A stretch of DNA of 57,765 bases from Pseudomonadota bacterium (GCA_027624035.1 JAQBUI010000021.1:1-57765), one strand, 5' to 3'; positions 9,227-16,125 are shown, counted from the stretch's first letter. Translations and numbers: made by a program. Notes: generated from the letters alone by a model not told the origin.

Positions 9227-9483
9227 CAACACATGGGGTCGGAGTAAAGTGCCGGAGTAAATCGCGGGTAAAAGCGCGTATAGATTTACTCCGGCACTTT
9301 GCAGAGGTCAGGGGTCGGAACAGATTCTGCTCCAACGCATGTAAGACCGCTTTCCGCGTCTCTGCGGCGTTGATGACGAAGACCGTGAATGCGTGGTTTG
9401 AGGCGCGAAGCCCGGTAACGGGGTACTAGGGACGGATCAACGTTAGCGACTGATTCCAGAGTTTACTCCGACCCCATGTGTTG
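9227..9483. mobile_element. 257-bp MITE-like element with 22-bp perfect terminal inverted repeats
   Basis: CAACACATGGGGTCGGAGTAAA at 9227-9248 is the exact reverse complement of 9462-9483. Inside lies a second, broken palindrome (arm 9235-9263, partial arm 9283-9300) and about 160 bp of unrecognised sequence. CAACACATGGGGT is also duplicated directly at 9214-9226. No transposase is encoded. The internal frame ending at 9429 has no recognisable domain. Together with the next repeat this fills the 458-bp gap between the LolA-like gene and the oxidoreductase gene. Confidence 0.6.
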
Positions 9484-9485
9484 TA

Positions 9486-9544
9486 GATTTACTCCGGCAC
9501 TTTACTCCGACCCCCGAGGCTTGTACTCCGACCCCCGAGGCTTG
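9486..9544. repeat. Dispersed repeat arm followed by 21-bp perfect tandem duplication
   Basis: 9486-9514 is a complete 29-nt arm. TACTCCGACCCCCGAGGCTTG then occurs at 9503-9523 and again at 9524-9544 without mismatch. The end of the arm has been duplicated together with adjacent unique sequence, as seen at 45-75 and at 12.0-12.2 kb. Confidence 0.85.
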
Positions 9545-9600
9545 CTTTTGGCTGCCGAATATCGAGAAAATCAGCTCCGAAACCAAACCCGGTCACCGCA

Positions 9601-10623
9601 ATGTCTGACATGCCACTCTCAACACCCATGGATGTACGCCTCGGCCTGACGAAGGCAGAAGACGTCGCCCACCCGTTACGCTGGGGTATCATCGGTACTG
9701 GCAATATCTCGGCCCAGTGGGTGCTGTCGCTTCGCGCCTGCGCCGGGGCCCGGGTCGTGGCCGTGGCCGCGCGAGAGGCAGACAAGGCCGCCGCATTTGC
9801 AGACAAGTACGACATACCCCGCTCATACGGCAGCTATGCTGAGATGTTGGCATCGCCAGAGGTGGATGTCGTCTACATCGGCACCATTACACGCCTGCAC
9901 AGGGAACACACCCTGCTCGCCATAGAGGCTGGCAAACACGTACTGTGCGAGAAACCCCTTGCCGGGAACCTCGAAGACGCGCAGGCCATGTATGTCGCCG
10001 CCGAGGCAAAGGGGGTCATGCTCCAGGACGCCATGTGGACCCGCTTTTTCCCTGCTGTTGAACACGCCCGTGCACTGATCGAATCTGGTGCCATTGGTGA
10101 CCCGGTCCTGGTTCAATCTGATTTTTTCGATCCTATCTACACCATACAGATGGCCCCGCTGGCATTCGGTCCAGATGCAAAGATCACGGACGTGAAAGTG
10201 GCCGGCGGCAAAGCCAGTGCGGCGATCGTGGCATTTGGTGAAGAAAAGACCGCGGTATTGACCTTCCCGCCGTTCATGTCTGAGCTTGCCGAAGTCAGCG
10301 AAATTGTCGGCACTCGTGGTAGATTAACGCTGGAACGTCCCGGACACTGCCCCACTGCACTGTCTGTTCGCATTCCGTCCGCGGTTCCATCCCAGTACCG
10401 CACCGGCAACTCGCCAGCACCGGTGCAGCGATTTGAGTACCCGCTTCCCGCCAACGTCGCCATCCCGCACCCATTCCCCAATCAACACGGGTTTCTCTAT
10501 CAGGCCGAGGCGGTCCATCGGTGCCTCGCCAATGGCCTGACCAACTGTCCCCAGTACGACCGGGCCGAGTCCCTGGCGGCGATGAGGATTCTGACGGAGA
10601 TTAACCGCGCCCGAGGAGACTAG
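9601..10623 (+). CDS. Gfo/Idh/MocA family NAD(P)-dependent oxidoreductase
   Basis: 340 aa. The N-terminal Rossmann domain shows LRWGIIGTGNISAQW (residues 27-41) and the family hallmark CEKPL near residue 117, where Lys is catalytic. QDAMWTRFFPA follows, as in dimeric dihydrodiol dehydrogenase and glucose-fructose oxidoreductase relatives. The C-terminal half is the usual beta-sheet substrate domain. The family oxidises or reduces sugars, inositols or trans-dihydrodiols; substrate cannot be told. The ribosome site is weak, and ATGs at 9610 and 9628 are alternatives. It stands alone between two repeat clusters, transcribed opposite to both neighbours. Confidence 0.9.
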   Translation: MSDMPLSTPMDVRLGLTKAEDVAHPLRWGIIGTGNISAQWVLSLRACAGARVVAVAAREADKAAAFADKYDIPRSYGSYAEMLASPEVDVVYIGTITRLHREHTLLAIEAGKHVLCEKPLAGNLEDAQAMYVAAEAKGVMLQDAMWTRFFPAVEHARALIESGAIGDPVLVQSDFFDPIYTIQMAPLAFGPDAKITDVKVAGGKASAAIVAFGEEKTAVLTFPPFMSELAEVSEIVGTRGRLTLERPGHCPTALSVRIPSAVPSQYRTGNSPAPVQRFEYPLPANVAIPHPFPNQHGFLYQAEAVHRCLANGLTNCPQYDRAESLAAMRILTEINRARGD

Positions 10624-10657
10624 TAGGGCGGGGGGCTTACTGGGGTCGGGGCTTACT

Positions 10658-10721
10658 GGGGTCGGAGTAAAGTGCCGGAGTAAATCGCCGTAGATTTACT
10701 CTGGCACTTTACTCCGACCCC
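10658..10721. repeat. Dispersed inverted repeat, one mismatch, overlapping a gene end
   Basis: Arm 10658-10686 and arm 10693-10721 are inverted copies with a 6-nt spacer and one mismatch (CTCTGG for CTCCGG). A partial copy GGGGTCGGGGCTTACT precedes it at 10642. The right arm supplies the last codons and the stop of the PLA2-like gene on the minus strand. It sits between convergent genes and could serve as a bidirectional terminator. Confidence 0.9.
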
Positions 10722-11166
10722 CGAATTCGGGCCGGGGCTGGGCACGGCAGGCTGTAGCCGAGACCGTCTCAATACGTCCCGCCAGGAGATCCGCGGCGAG
10801 TTTCTTTTCGCCTGGCGTCAGAGGCTGGTATTTCCGGTCGTAGGGCCAGCCATAGCCCCATCGATACCAGTTGGGAAAGTACGGGCTGCCGCCAAATCTG
10901 ACGCCGTTGTACATGAGTACAGACAGCGGTTCATTGTCGGTCTTCTGCTTGATGCAGTCCTTCAGCGCCTCGTCGGCAAGCCTGCGCTCCTGCATGGTAC
11001 CGCCCTGCCAGTAGGCGACATCATGGGCCACGCAGCAGCCGCACCAGTCCTTCTGGCCAATTGGCGAGCCATCGGGAAACAGTGAGCAGCCATCCGTAGC
11101 GAATGGCTTGAGCGTATCTGCTGCTTGATCTTTGCTTGCGCATGCAGGGTTGGCGATGAAAGCCAA
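10696..11166 (-). CDS. Small secreted phospholipase A2-like protein
   Basis: Shown from a TTG at 11166 (156 aa). The motif DWCGCCVAHDVAYW contains the CC-x-x-HD active-site core of phospholipase A2, so it may bind Ca2+ and hydrolyse phospholipids; remaining cysteines could form disulfides. The frame continues upstream as TRILLLALAFIANPACA, a near-perfect signal peptide, but without ATG, GTG or TTG before an in-frame run into the phaR stop. The true start may be a rare codon (a CTG overlaps the phaR TGA) or the gene may have lost its start. The last eight residues (GGRSKVPE) and the stop come from the dispersed repeat, so the 3' end is replaced or truncated. Confidence 0.65.
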   Translation of the reverse strand: MAFIANPACASKDQAADTLKPFATDGCSLFPDGSPIGQKDWCGCCVAHDVAYWQGGTMQERRLADEALKDCIKQKTDNEPLSVLMYNGVRFGGSPYFPNWYRWGYGWPYDRKYQPLTPGEKKLAADLLAGRIETVSATACRAQPRPEFGGRSKVPE

Positions 11167-11225
11167 TGCAAGTAAGAGTATGCGAGTGTTGACAGTGGTT
11201 GCCTCAGGCGTAGATCGAATTCCGC

Positions 11226-11582
11226 TCAGCGGGGCTGGTCAGCCATCGCCTGCATCCGCTCCTGATAAAGGTCCTGGTGCTCTATGAACAGCAGCATGCT
11301 CTGTTCGATGTAGCTGGAGACGAAGTGCCCATGGCGTTGGCTGTAGAGACGGATCATCTGTTCAATGACCCGGTTCGTCAATATGGCTTCATGACTTTCC
11401 TGCTCCTGCTCGGTCAGGATCTGTAACAAAACATTGCGGGTGATATCACGTCCTTCTGTGGTTTCCGTGACCCTGATACTCTCGCCCCCGAGAATGGCCC
11501 TACGGACATCGTCGGTCGTGACGTATTGGCTACTGTCCAGGTCATAAAGTCGCCGGTTGGGGTATTTCTTGAGTTCTCGCAT
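11226..11582 (-). CDS. phaR: Polyhydroxyalkanoate synthesis regulator PhaR
   Basis: 118 aa from the ATG at 11582. It begins MRELKKYPNRRLYDLDSSQY, the classic PHB/PHA accumulation regulator DNA-binding domain (PF07879), followed by a C-terminal PHB-binding region (ITRNVLLQILTEQEQ, then repeated hydrophobic helices). PhaR represses phasin and its own gene and is released when PHA granules form. The start is chosen by homology; an open frame extends to 11963 but codes nothing recognisable. The start is embedded in a 14-bp tandem repeat, and TGCAWTGCA sites lie upstream. No phaC, phaA, phaB or phasin gene is in the window. Confidence 0.9.
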   Translation of the reverse strand: MRELKKYPNRRLYDLDSSQYVTTDDVRRAILGGESIRVTETTEGRDITRNVLLQILTEQEQESHEAILTNRVIEQMIRLYSQRHGHFVSSYIEQSMLLFIEHQDLYQERMQAMADQPR

Positions 11583-11634
11583 TGTGCCTCTGATATTGTG
11601 CCTCTGGTATTGTGCCTCTGATATTGTGTCTCTG
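11581..11634 (-). repeat. 14-bp tandem repeat carrying repeated Shine-Dalgarno motifs at the phaR start
   Basis: On the minus strand four near-identical units CAGAGRCACAATAY run head to tail; the last one merges into the phaR ATG (CACAATG). Each unit contains AGAGG about 7 nt before AAT, so only the last unit yields a real RBS-to-ATG arrangement. Copy-number slippage could tune phaR translation. Confidence 0.85.
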
Positions 11635-11645
11635 AAGTGTGATGG

Positions 11646-11655
11646 TGCATTGCAG
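11646..11655. promoter_or_regulatory. Putative PhaR operator 1 (TGCATTGCAG)
   Basis: Near-palindromic TGCATTGCA about 65 bp upstream of the phaR start. Related sequences occur at 11854 and 11959. PhaR proteins bind TGC/GCA-rich dyads and repress their own genes, so these are candidate autoregulatory sites. Inference from spacing and similarity only. Confidence 0.5.
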
Positions 11656-11853
11656 TAACACAGGGTTAACTCATGGACACTGTGGGCCTGAGATGGTTCC
11701 ATCTCTTCCAGTATCTTTCCGGTATTTGTTTGCGGCGCACCAAGTTGGCGCGCCTGGTCCGTGATCTTGTTGAACGCTGATTCTGGATCAAGATAGCCCG
11801 TTGCGGGGTATGGAGGTCGGTAGGGCATCGGCGTTGAATGAGGGGGGCGTCTG

Positions 11854-11864
11854 TTGCAATGCAA
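11854..11864. promoter_or_regulatory. Putative PhaR operator 2 (TTGCAATGCAA)
   Basis: TTGCAATGCAA is an almost perfect dyad and is the complement-type match of the other two sites. It lies about 270 bp upstream of phaR in sequence with no recognisable coding function. The 11583-11963 stretch stays open in the phaR frame but shows no domain. Confidence 0.5.
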
Positions 11865-11958
11865 TAGTGAAAATGTACCCGGAACCTTGGTGTCAGCGAG
11901 CACTTGTTGGAAAAAAGTTGCACCGTTTGGGCAGATAAGACAGCCGAGACCATTCTGA

Positions 11959-11967
11959 TGCATTGCA
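11959..11967. promoter_or_regulatory. Putative PhaR operator 3 (TGCATTGCA)
   Basis: Third TGCATTGCA dyad, close to the left edge of the 12-kb repeat cluster. Three sites in 320 bp upstream of phaR is more than expected by chance for a 9-mer dyad, although I cannot compute the background here. Confidence 0.45.
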
Positions 11968-11986
11968 CAATCGTCCCCTCACTACG

Positions 11987-12164
11987 GGGGTCGGAGTAAA
12001 GTGCCGGAGTAAATCTTACGACTCCGACCCCCTTTGGGCCCTGGCGCTTTACTCCGGCACTTTACTCCGACCCCCTTTGGGTCCGCGACCCCCTTTGGGT
12101 CCGACCCCCTTTGGGTCCTCAGGCACTTTACTCCGGCACTTTACTCCGACCCCCTTTGGGTCGC
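11987..12164. repeat. Amplified cluster of the dispersed repeat with five CGACCCCCTTTGGG units
   Basis: A full arm lies at 11987-12015. The rest is a mosaic of opposite-strand arms (CTTTACTCCGGCACTTTACTC at about 12047 and 12127) and short units reading ACCCCCTTTGGGTC near 12028, 12070, 12087, 12104 and 12150. The short unit is itself a small dyad (ACCC/GGGT). It fills the gap between phaR and the SDR gene and appears to have grown by local duplication. Confidence 0.85.
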
Positions 12165-12214
12165 GCCATTGGCGGTGATAGTATCCGTGCCCAACAATCA
12201 CCCTCGGAGAGAAC

Positions 12215-13003
12215 ATGGATCTTGGAGTTTCAGGAAAGGTAGCCATCATAACCGGTGGCAGTAATGGCATTGGCCGCGCGGCAGCGGAACGGCTGTCCAG
12301 GGAGGGCGCGCTGGTCGCCCTGGTTTCGCGGACCCAGGCAGATCTGGATCAGGTTGCCGGGGAGATCAGTGGGGAGTCCGGACACGAGGTGATTGGCATC
12401 GCCACGGACGTGCGCAGCGAGGACTCCGTCAAGGCGATGGTTCAGATGGTCGCCGACAAATGGGGCCGCATTGACATTCTTGTCAACAACGCCGGCACCT
12501 CATCGGCTGCCAGATTTGATGACATGACCAACGAGCAGATCGAGGAAGACTTCACCCTGAAGGTGATGGGTGCGATCTACTGTACGCGGCACGCGTTGCC
12601 CTATCTGAAAGCGGGCAGGGGCGCTATCTGCAATACCACCACGCCAGGAGGCAAGGCGCCCGGTGCAGGTAGCCAGCCGACTGCACTGTCCCGTGCGTCA
12701 GGGATCTCTTTGACCAAGACCTGGTCCAAAGAGTTTGCTGCCGATGGTGTACGGGTGAATACGGTCTGTGTCGGTTTGCTCAAGAGCCGGCAGCACAAGT
12801 TGCGCTGGGTTGAGGCCAACAAGACGAACCCTGACTATACCCTGGACGAGCACTACCAGAACATGGGGCGGGGTGTTCCCCTTGGTCGGGTTGGTGAGGC
12901 GGCAGAGGCGGGCGATGTGATTGCTTTTCTGTGCTCGGATGTCGCGAGTTACGTCACGGGTACCGCTATCAATGTTGACGGCGGTGTGGCGCCGGTGGTC
13001 TGA
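12215..13003 (+). CDS. SDR family NAD(P)-dependent oxidoreductase
   Basis: 262 aa, classical short-chain dehydrogenase/reductase. The cofactor motif is TGGSNGIGRAAAE (residues 13-25), followed by D in ATDV and the NNAG motif (ILVNNAGTSS, about 88). The usual catalytic Ser-Tyr-Lys triad is unclear: the YxxxK position reads in the segment QPTALSRASGISLTK, which has no tyrosine, so the catalytic Tyr appears replaced. The C-terminus has YVTGTAINVDGGVAP, typical of the family. A strong ribosome site (GGAGAGAAC) precedes the ATG. It may still bind cofactor; activity is uncertain. A strong hairpin follows the stop. Confidence 0.88.
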   Translation: MDLGVSGKVAIITGGSNGIGRAAAERLSREGALVALVSRTQADLDQVAGEISGESGHEVIGIATDVRSEDSVKAMVQMVADKWGRIDILVNNAGTSSAARFDDMTNEQIEEDFTLKVMGAIYCTRHALPYLKAGRGAICNTTTPGGKAPGAGSQPTALSRASGISLTKTWSKEFAADGVRVNTVCVGLLKSRQHKLRWVEANKTNPDYTLDEHYQNMGRGVPLGRVGEAAEAGDVIAFLCSDVASYVTGTAINVDGGVAPVV

Positions 13004-13013
13004 CCCGGTGTGA

Positions 13014-13048
13014 CCGGGACAGAGTGCCAAAAGGGCAATCTGTCCCGG
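13014..13048. terminator. Bidirectional terminator-like hairpin between convergent genes
   Basis: CCGGGACAGA pairs with TCTGTCCCGG (10 bp) and the inner TGCC/GGCA adds to the stem around AAAA. It sits 11 nt after the SDR stop and 26 nt from the end of the convergent dehydrogenase gene. There is no U-tract on either side. Confidence 0.7.
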
Positions 13049-13073
13049 ATGGGGCCTGACAGGGAACAGAACC

Positions 13074-14123
13074 CTAACGGTTCGGGCCGCGTTCCATGGG
13101 ATAGGGCTGCCATCGCTCCAGGGAAACCTTGGGCATGACCGTTGGATTGACCGGGCTCATGGGCCACTTGCCGCGCAGGGCCAGGGCGATTTCACGGGCA
13201 GCCCGACGTCGCGTTTCCGGCCTCATGCGGCTGGTCGCGGACGCAGAATGGGGCGTGATGATCACGTTTTCCATGGCAAACAGCGGATTGTCTGCAGCCG
13301 GTGGTTCCTGTTCCAGCACGTCCAGCCCGGCGCCAGCGAGTTCGCCATTGGCCAACGCCGCAATGAGGTCTTTCTCGTTCACCACACCACCACGACAGGT
13401 GTTGATCAGATAGGCAGTGTTCTTCATTTTCTTGAAGGCGTCGGCGTTCATGATGTGACGGGTCTCATCGTTCAGCAGACAATGCAGTGACAGATAGTCC
13501 GACCGCGCCATCAACTCATCAAACGACACCGGCTCAACGCCTTCTCTGGTCATCTTGATTTCGGATACATAAGGGTCGTAGGAAATCACGTGCATGCCGA
13601 ATGCCTTGGCACGCCTGACCGTCGCCTGGGCGACGTTGCCATAGGCGAGCACGCCGAGAGTCTGGCCAATGAGGCGGGGCGTATCGTTGAGTTTCGGTCG
13701 TCCCTCGTACCAGCGTCCCTCTCGAGCCAGCGTATCCTGGGTCTTGAGCTGGCGATAGCATGCCAGCATCAGCGCCAGTGCATGGTCAGCGACTTCTTCG
13801 ATGAAAATATCAGGTGTGTTGGTGACCACGATGCCGTTTTCTGTCGCCGCATCCACATCCACCATGTCAACACCGACGCTGCCCACGCCGATGACCACGC
13901 ACTTCTCAAGAGATTCGATGATGTTGCGCGAGATGTTGATTCCCCAGGAGGTCAGGAGCGCATCGGCATCCCGGGCTCCTTCAATAAAGGCCTCCTCGGT
14001 ACTGGCATCGACTTCGACGATCTCGGCGACCGAATCGAGCGCCTCCAGTTCGAGTGCATAGCGCACCCGAAGATCCTTCAGGTTGGCCTGACGGGGTAGT
14101 TGTACAACGACTTTCTTCTTCAT
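13074..14123 (-). CDS. D-2-hydroxyacid dehydrogenase / CtBP-type NAD-binding protein
   Basis: 349 aa. D-isomer-specific 2-hydroxyacid dehydrogenase family, converting D-2-hydroxyacids and 2-oxoacids with NAD(P)H. The catalytic set is present: Arg in NTCRGGVVNE (about 238), Glu in DVLEQEPP (about 268), His in IITPHSA (about 287). The Rossmann glycine motif is unusual, GVLAYGNVAQ where GxGxxG is expected, so the first turn has Ala and Tyr. Residue 1-20 encode MKKKVVVQLPRQANLK. It is divergent from the rhodanese/ligase/LarA operon, which may share the 2-hydroxyacid theme, and convergent with the SDR gene. Confidence 0.9.
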   Translation of the reverse strand: MKKKVVVQLPRQANLKDLRVRYALELEALDSVAEIVEVDASTEEAFIEGARDADALLTSWGINISRNIIESLEKCVVIGVGSVGVDMVDVDAATENGIVVTNTPDIFIEEVADHALALMLACYRQLKTQDTLAREGRWYEGRPKLNDTPRLIGQTLGVLAYGNVAQATVRRAKAFGMHVISYDPYVSEIKMTREGVEPVSFDELMARSDYLSLHCLLNDETRHIMNADAFKKMKNTAYLINTCRGGVVNEKDLIAALANGELAGAGLDVLEQEPPAADNPLFAMENVIITPHSASATSRMRPETRRRAAREIALALRGKWPMSPVNPTVMPKVSLERWQPYPMERGPNR

Positions 14124-14294
14124 GAAAATACGCTCCTGGCGTGTTCGTGATTGATCGGATCACGCGATCCTGTTCTATCAGGGTGGTGTGACAAGGGGCG
14201 CTATTAAACCACGAAAATCAGACGCAGGCATCCGGGGTGAACCGGGCCCGCGCTTGGATTAGACTGGACACCACGTCTCTTTGAAGTGAATCGA

Positions 14295-14699
14295 ATGCGC
14301 CTTGTCCTGGCAGTTGTGCTATCAGCGACCGTATTGCTTGCTGGCTTGTTCGCTGCCGCCAACTGCGTGGCAGAGCCGATCAATCTGGCCGAGCGCAGCA
14401 CTGTGACCCCAATCGAGGCCGCGACGCTGGCTGGGTCTGTGATCTATCTGGATGTCAGAAGCGATGCAGAATGGGCATCTGGGCATATCCGGGACGCATT
14501 GCATATCCCACATGACCAGGTGCCGGCCCGAATCGGCGACGTCATTCCAGGCACCGACATTCCTATCGTGACCTACTGTGTGTCCGGCGGTCGTGCGTCG
14601 ATGGTGGTGGAGGGGCTGCGCCAACGAGGTTACCGGGTGGTTCCGGTCATCGGCGGAGGCTATCGTCAGATGGTGGACAGTGGTTTGCCCAGTGAGTGA
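14295..14699 (+). CDS. Periplasmic rhodanese-like domain protein
   Basis: 134 aa from ATG 14295 (GTG 14286 is the alternative; GAAGTG upstream of the ATG may act as ribosome site). A signal peptide covers about residues 1-26 (LVLAVVLSATVLLAGLFAAA). The single rhodanese domain has VIYLDVRSDAEWASGHI and the active-site loop YCVSGGRAS with the catalytic Cys. Such proteins transfer sulfane sulfur or sense thiols. The stop overlaps the GTG start of the ligase gene by 8 nt, so it is the first gene of a three-gene operon. Why an exported sulfurtransferase-like protein leads this operon is unknown. Confidence 0.88.
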   Translation: MRLVLAVVLSATVLLAGLFAAANCVAEPINLAERSTVTPIEAATLAGSVIYLDVRSDAEWASGHIRDALHIPHDQVPARIGDVIPGTDIPIVTYCVSGGRASMVVEGLRQRGYRVVPVIGGGYRQMVDSGLPSE

Positions 14700-16125
14700 C
14701 GGCCGCGATCTGTCTGTCAACTCGGTCGACCATCGAGCCGCCTACGATGCCAGGCGGCAGGAACACGGGCTGCGAATCAGTCAAGCCTTCAAGGACAACC
14801 AGCAGGCGCTGTCATGGCGCAGAGCCCGGATCGCTGACTTCCAGACCAGGCGGCTCAGGTGGTTGCTCGGTCGGGCCGAGGCGTCACCGTTCTGGCATGA
14901 GCGGCTTCGGGATATCAACGTGTCGAGCTTCGGGCTCGAAGATCTGGCAGGCCTCGCCGTGCTGACCAAACGCGAGATGATGGACAACTGGCCTGACCTC
15001 ATTACCCTGCGCGGCGTCACGACGAGTGAGGCGTACGAATTTCTGGACACACTGGATGAGGACCGCTATTTCCACGAGACCTATCATCTGGTCTCATCCG
15101 GTGGCTCCAGCGGCGAACCCGCACTGTTTCTGTATGACTGGGATGGCTGGGCCGGCTGCGCCGCGACCATCGGTCGCTACAGCGCGCGGCTGGCACAACA
15201 GTATCCGGAGCTGGCCCGGCCGCCTGGTCCCACTGCCAATGTCGGGGCAGGCCGCGGCTCCCATATGACCTATGCGATGGCTTGCACCTTTGCGCCAGCC
15301 GGCATTACGCCGAATCTGATTCCCGTGGGCCTGCCCATCGCCGAGATCGTCGGGCGGCTCAATCTCATTCAGCCGGCAAGGCTGACCGGTTACCCGTCCA
15401 TGTTGCTGCTGCTGACCGAGGAAGCGAGGGCCGGGCGCCTGACGATCGGCCCCCATACGGTCCAGCCCTCCAGCGAGCCCCTGACGCCGGAGATTCGGGA
15501 GGCACTGAAGAGCACCTGGGACCCGATCATCCTCAATATCTGGGGATGCTCGGAGGCCTGTTGTGTGGCCAATTCCTATGGAAATGATCGCGGCATGTAC
15601 ATCAACGAAGATTTCGTCATCGTGGAACCCGTAGATGCCGATAATCAACCGGTACCACCCGGGGTTCAGTCCGAAAAGGTGCTGATCACAAACCTCTTCA
15701 ACGCGGCCCAGCCGCTTATTCGCTATGAGTTGACAGACAGGGTGACAGTCATTGATGAGCCATCACCGAGCGGGCTGGAGTTTGCGAGGATCGAAGACAT
15801 CGAGGGCCGGACAGACGATATCTTCAGTTACGGGTCGATCAGGATTCACCCCATTCTGTTTCGGGGCCCCCTTGCGAGGGCGCCGGGTCTGCTTGAGTTC
15901 CAGGTTCGGCAGACACCTGATGGCGCCAGCATTGACTATCTGGCGAACAGTGATATCAACGAGACAGAACTCACCAGGAGCGTCATCAAGTCGCTCCGCG
16001 GTGCGGGCCTGGACGCACCCAGCGTAGTGCTGCAGCGTGTTGATCGACTCGAACGGGTCGGGGTCGGTAAACTGAAACGCTTCTTTCCGCTTGAAGACCA
16101 CCTGACCCGGACGAGCCCACCATGA
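14692..16125 (+). CDS. PaaK-like AMP-forming acyl-CoA ligase
   Basis: 477 aa from GTG 14692, chosen because it overlaps the rhodanese stop and the next 100 residues begin the family homology; the open frame reaches further up in unrelated sequence. Related to phenylacetate-CoA ligase and CoF synthetase. Motifs: SSGGSSGEPA (ATP phosphate loop, about residue 137), NIWGCSEACCVAN (adenine/acyl site), LIRYELTD (ribose-binding aspartate) and a C-terminal Lys in GVGKLKRFF. It should activate a carboxylic acid as an acyl-adenylate, then to CoA or another thiol. Its stop overlaps the LarA-like start (ATGA), so the two products are translationally coupled. Confidence 0.88.
   Translation: MSDGRDLSVNSVDHRAAYDARRQEHGLRISQAFKDNQQALSWRRARIADFQTRRLRWLLGRAEASPFWHERLRDINVSSFGLEDLAGLAVLTKREMMDNWPDLITLRGVTTSEAYEFLDTLDEDRYFHETYHLVSSGGSSGEPALFLYDWDGWAGCAATIGRYSARLAQQYPELARPPGPTANVGAGRGSHMTYAMACTFAPAGITPNLIPVGLPIAEIVGRLNLIQPARLTGYPSMLLLLTEEARAGRLTIGPHTVQPSSEPLTPEIREALKSTWDPIILNIWGCSEACCVANSYGNDRGMYINEDFVIVEPVDADNQPVPPGVQSEKVLITNLFNAAQPLIRYELTDRVTVIDEPSPSGLEFARIEDIEGRTDDIFSYGSIRIHPILFRGPLARAPGLLEFQVRQTPDGASIDYLANSDINETELTRSVIKSLRGAGLDAPSVVLQRVDRLERVGVGKLKRFFPLEDHLTRTSPP

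Noticed and set aside
9121-9429. 102-aa plus-strand frame through the MITE-like element
   Set aside because: It crosses the LolA-like gene antisense and the repeat; the tail is not recognised as a protein. I treat the 9301-9429 part as element interior.
11583-11963. Upstream extension of the phaR frame (127 extra residues)
   Set aside because: PhaR homology begins exactly at the ATG at 11582; the extension contains the 14-bp repeat and the TGCAWTGCA dyads, which look regulatory.
11987-12164. Possible CRISPR array because of repeated short units
   Set aside because: Spacing is irregular, units are palindromic and mixed with the dispersed arm, and there are no unique spacers or cas genes.
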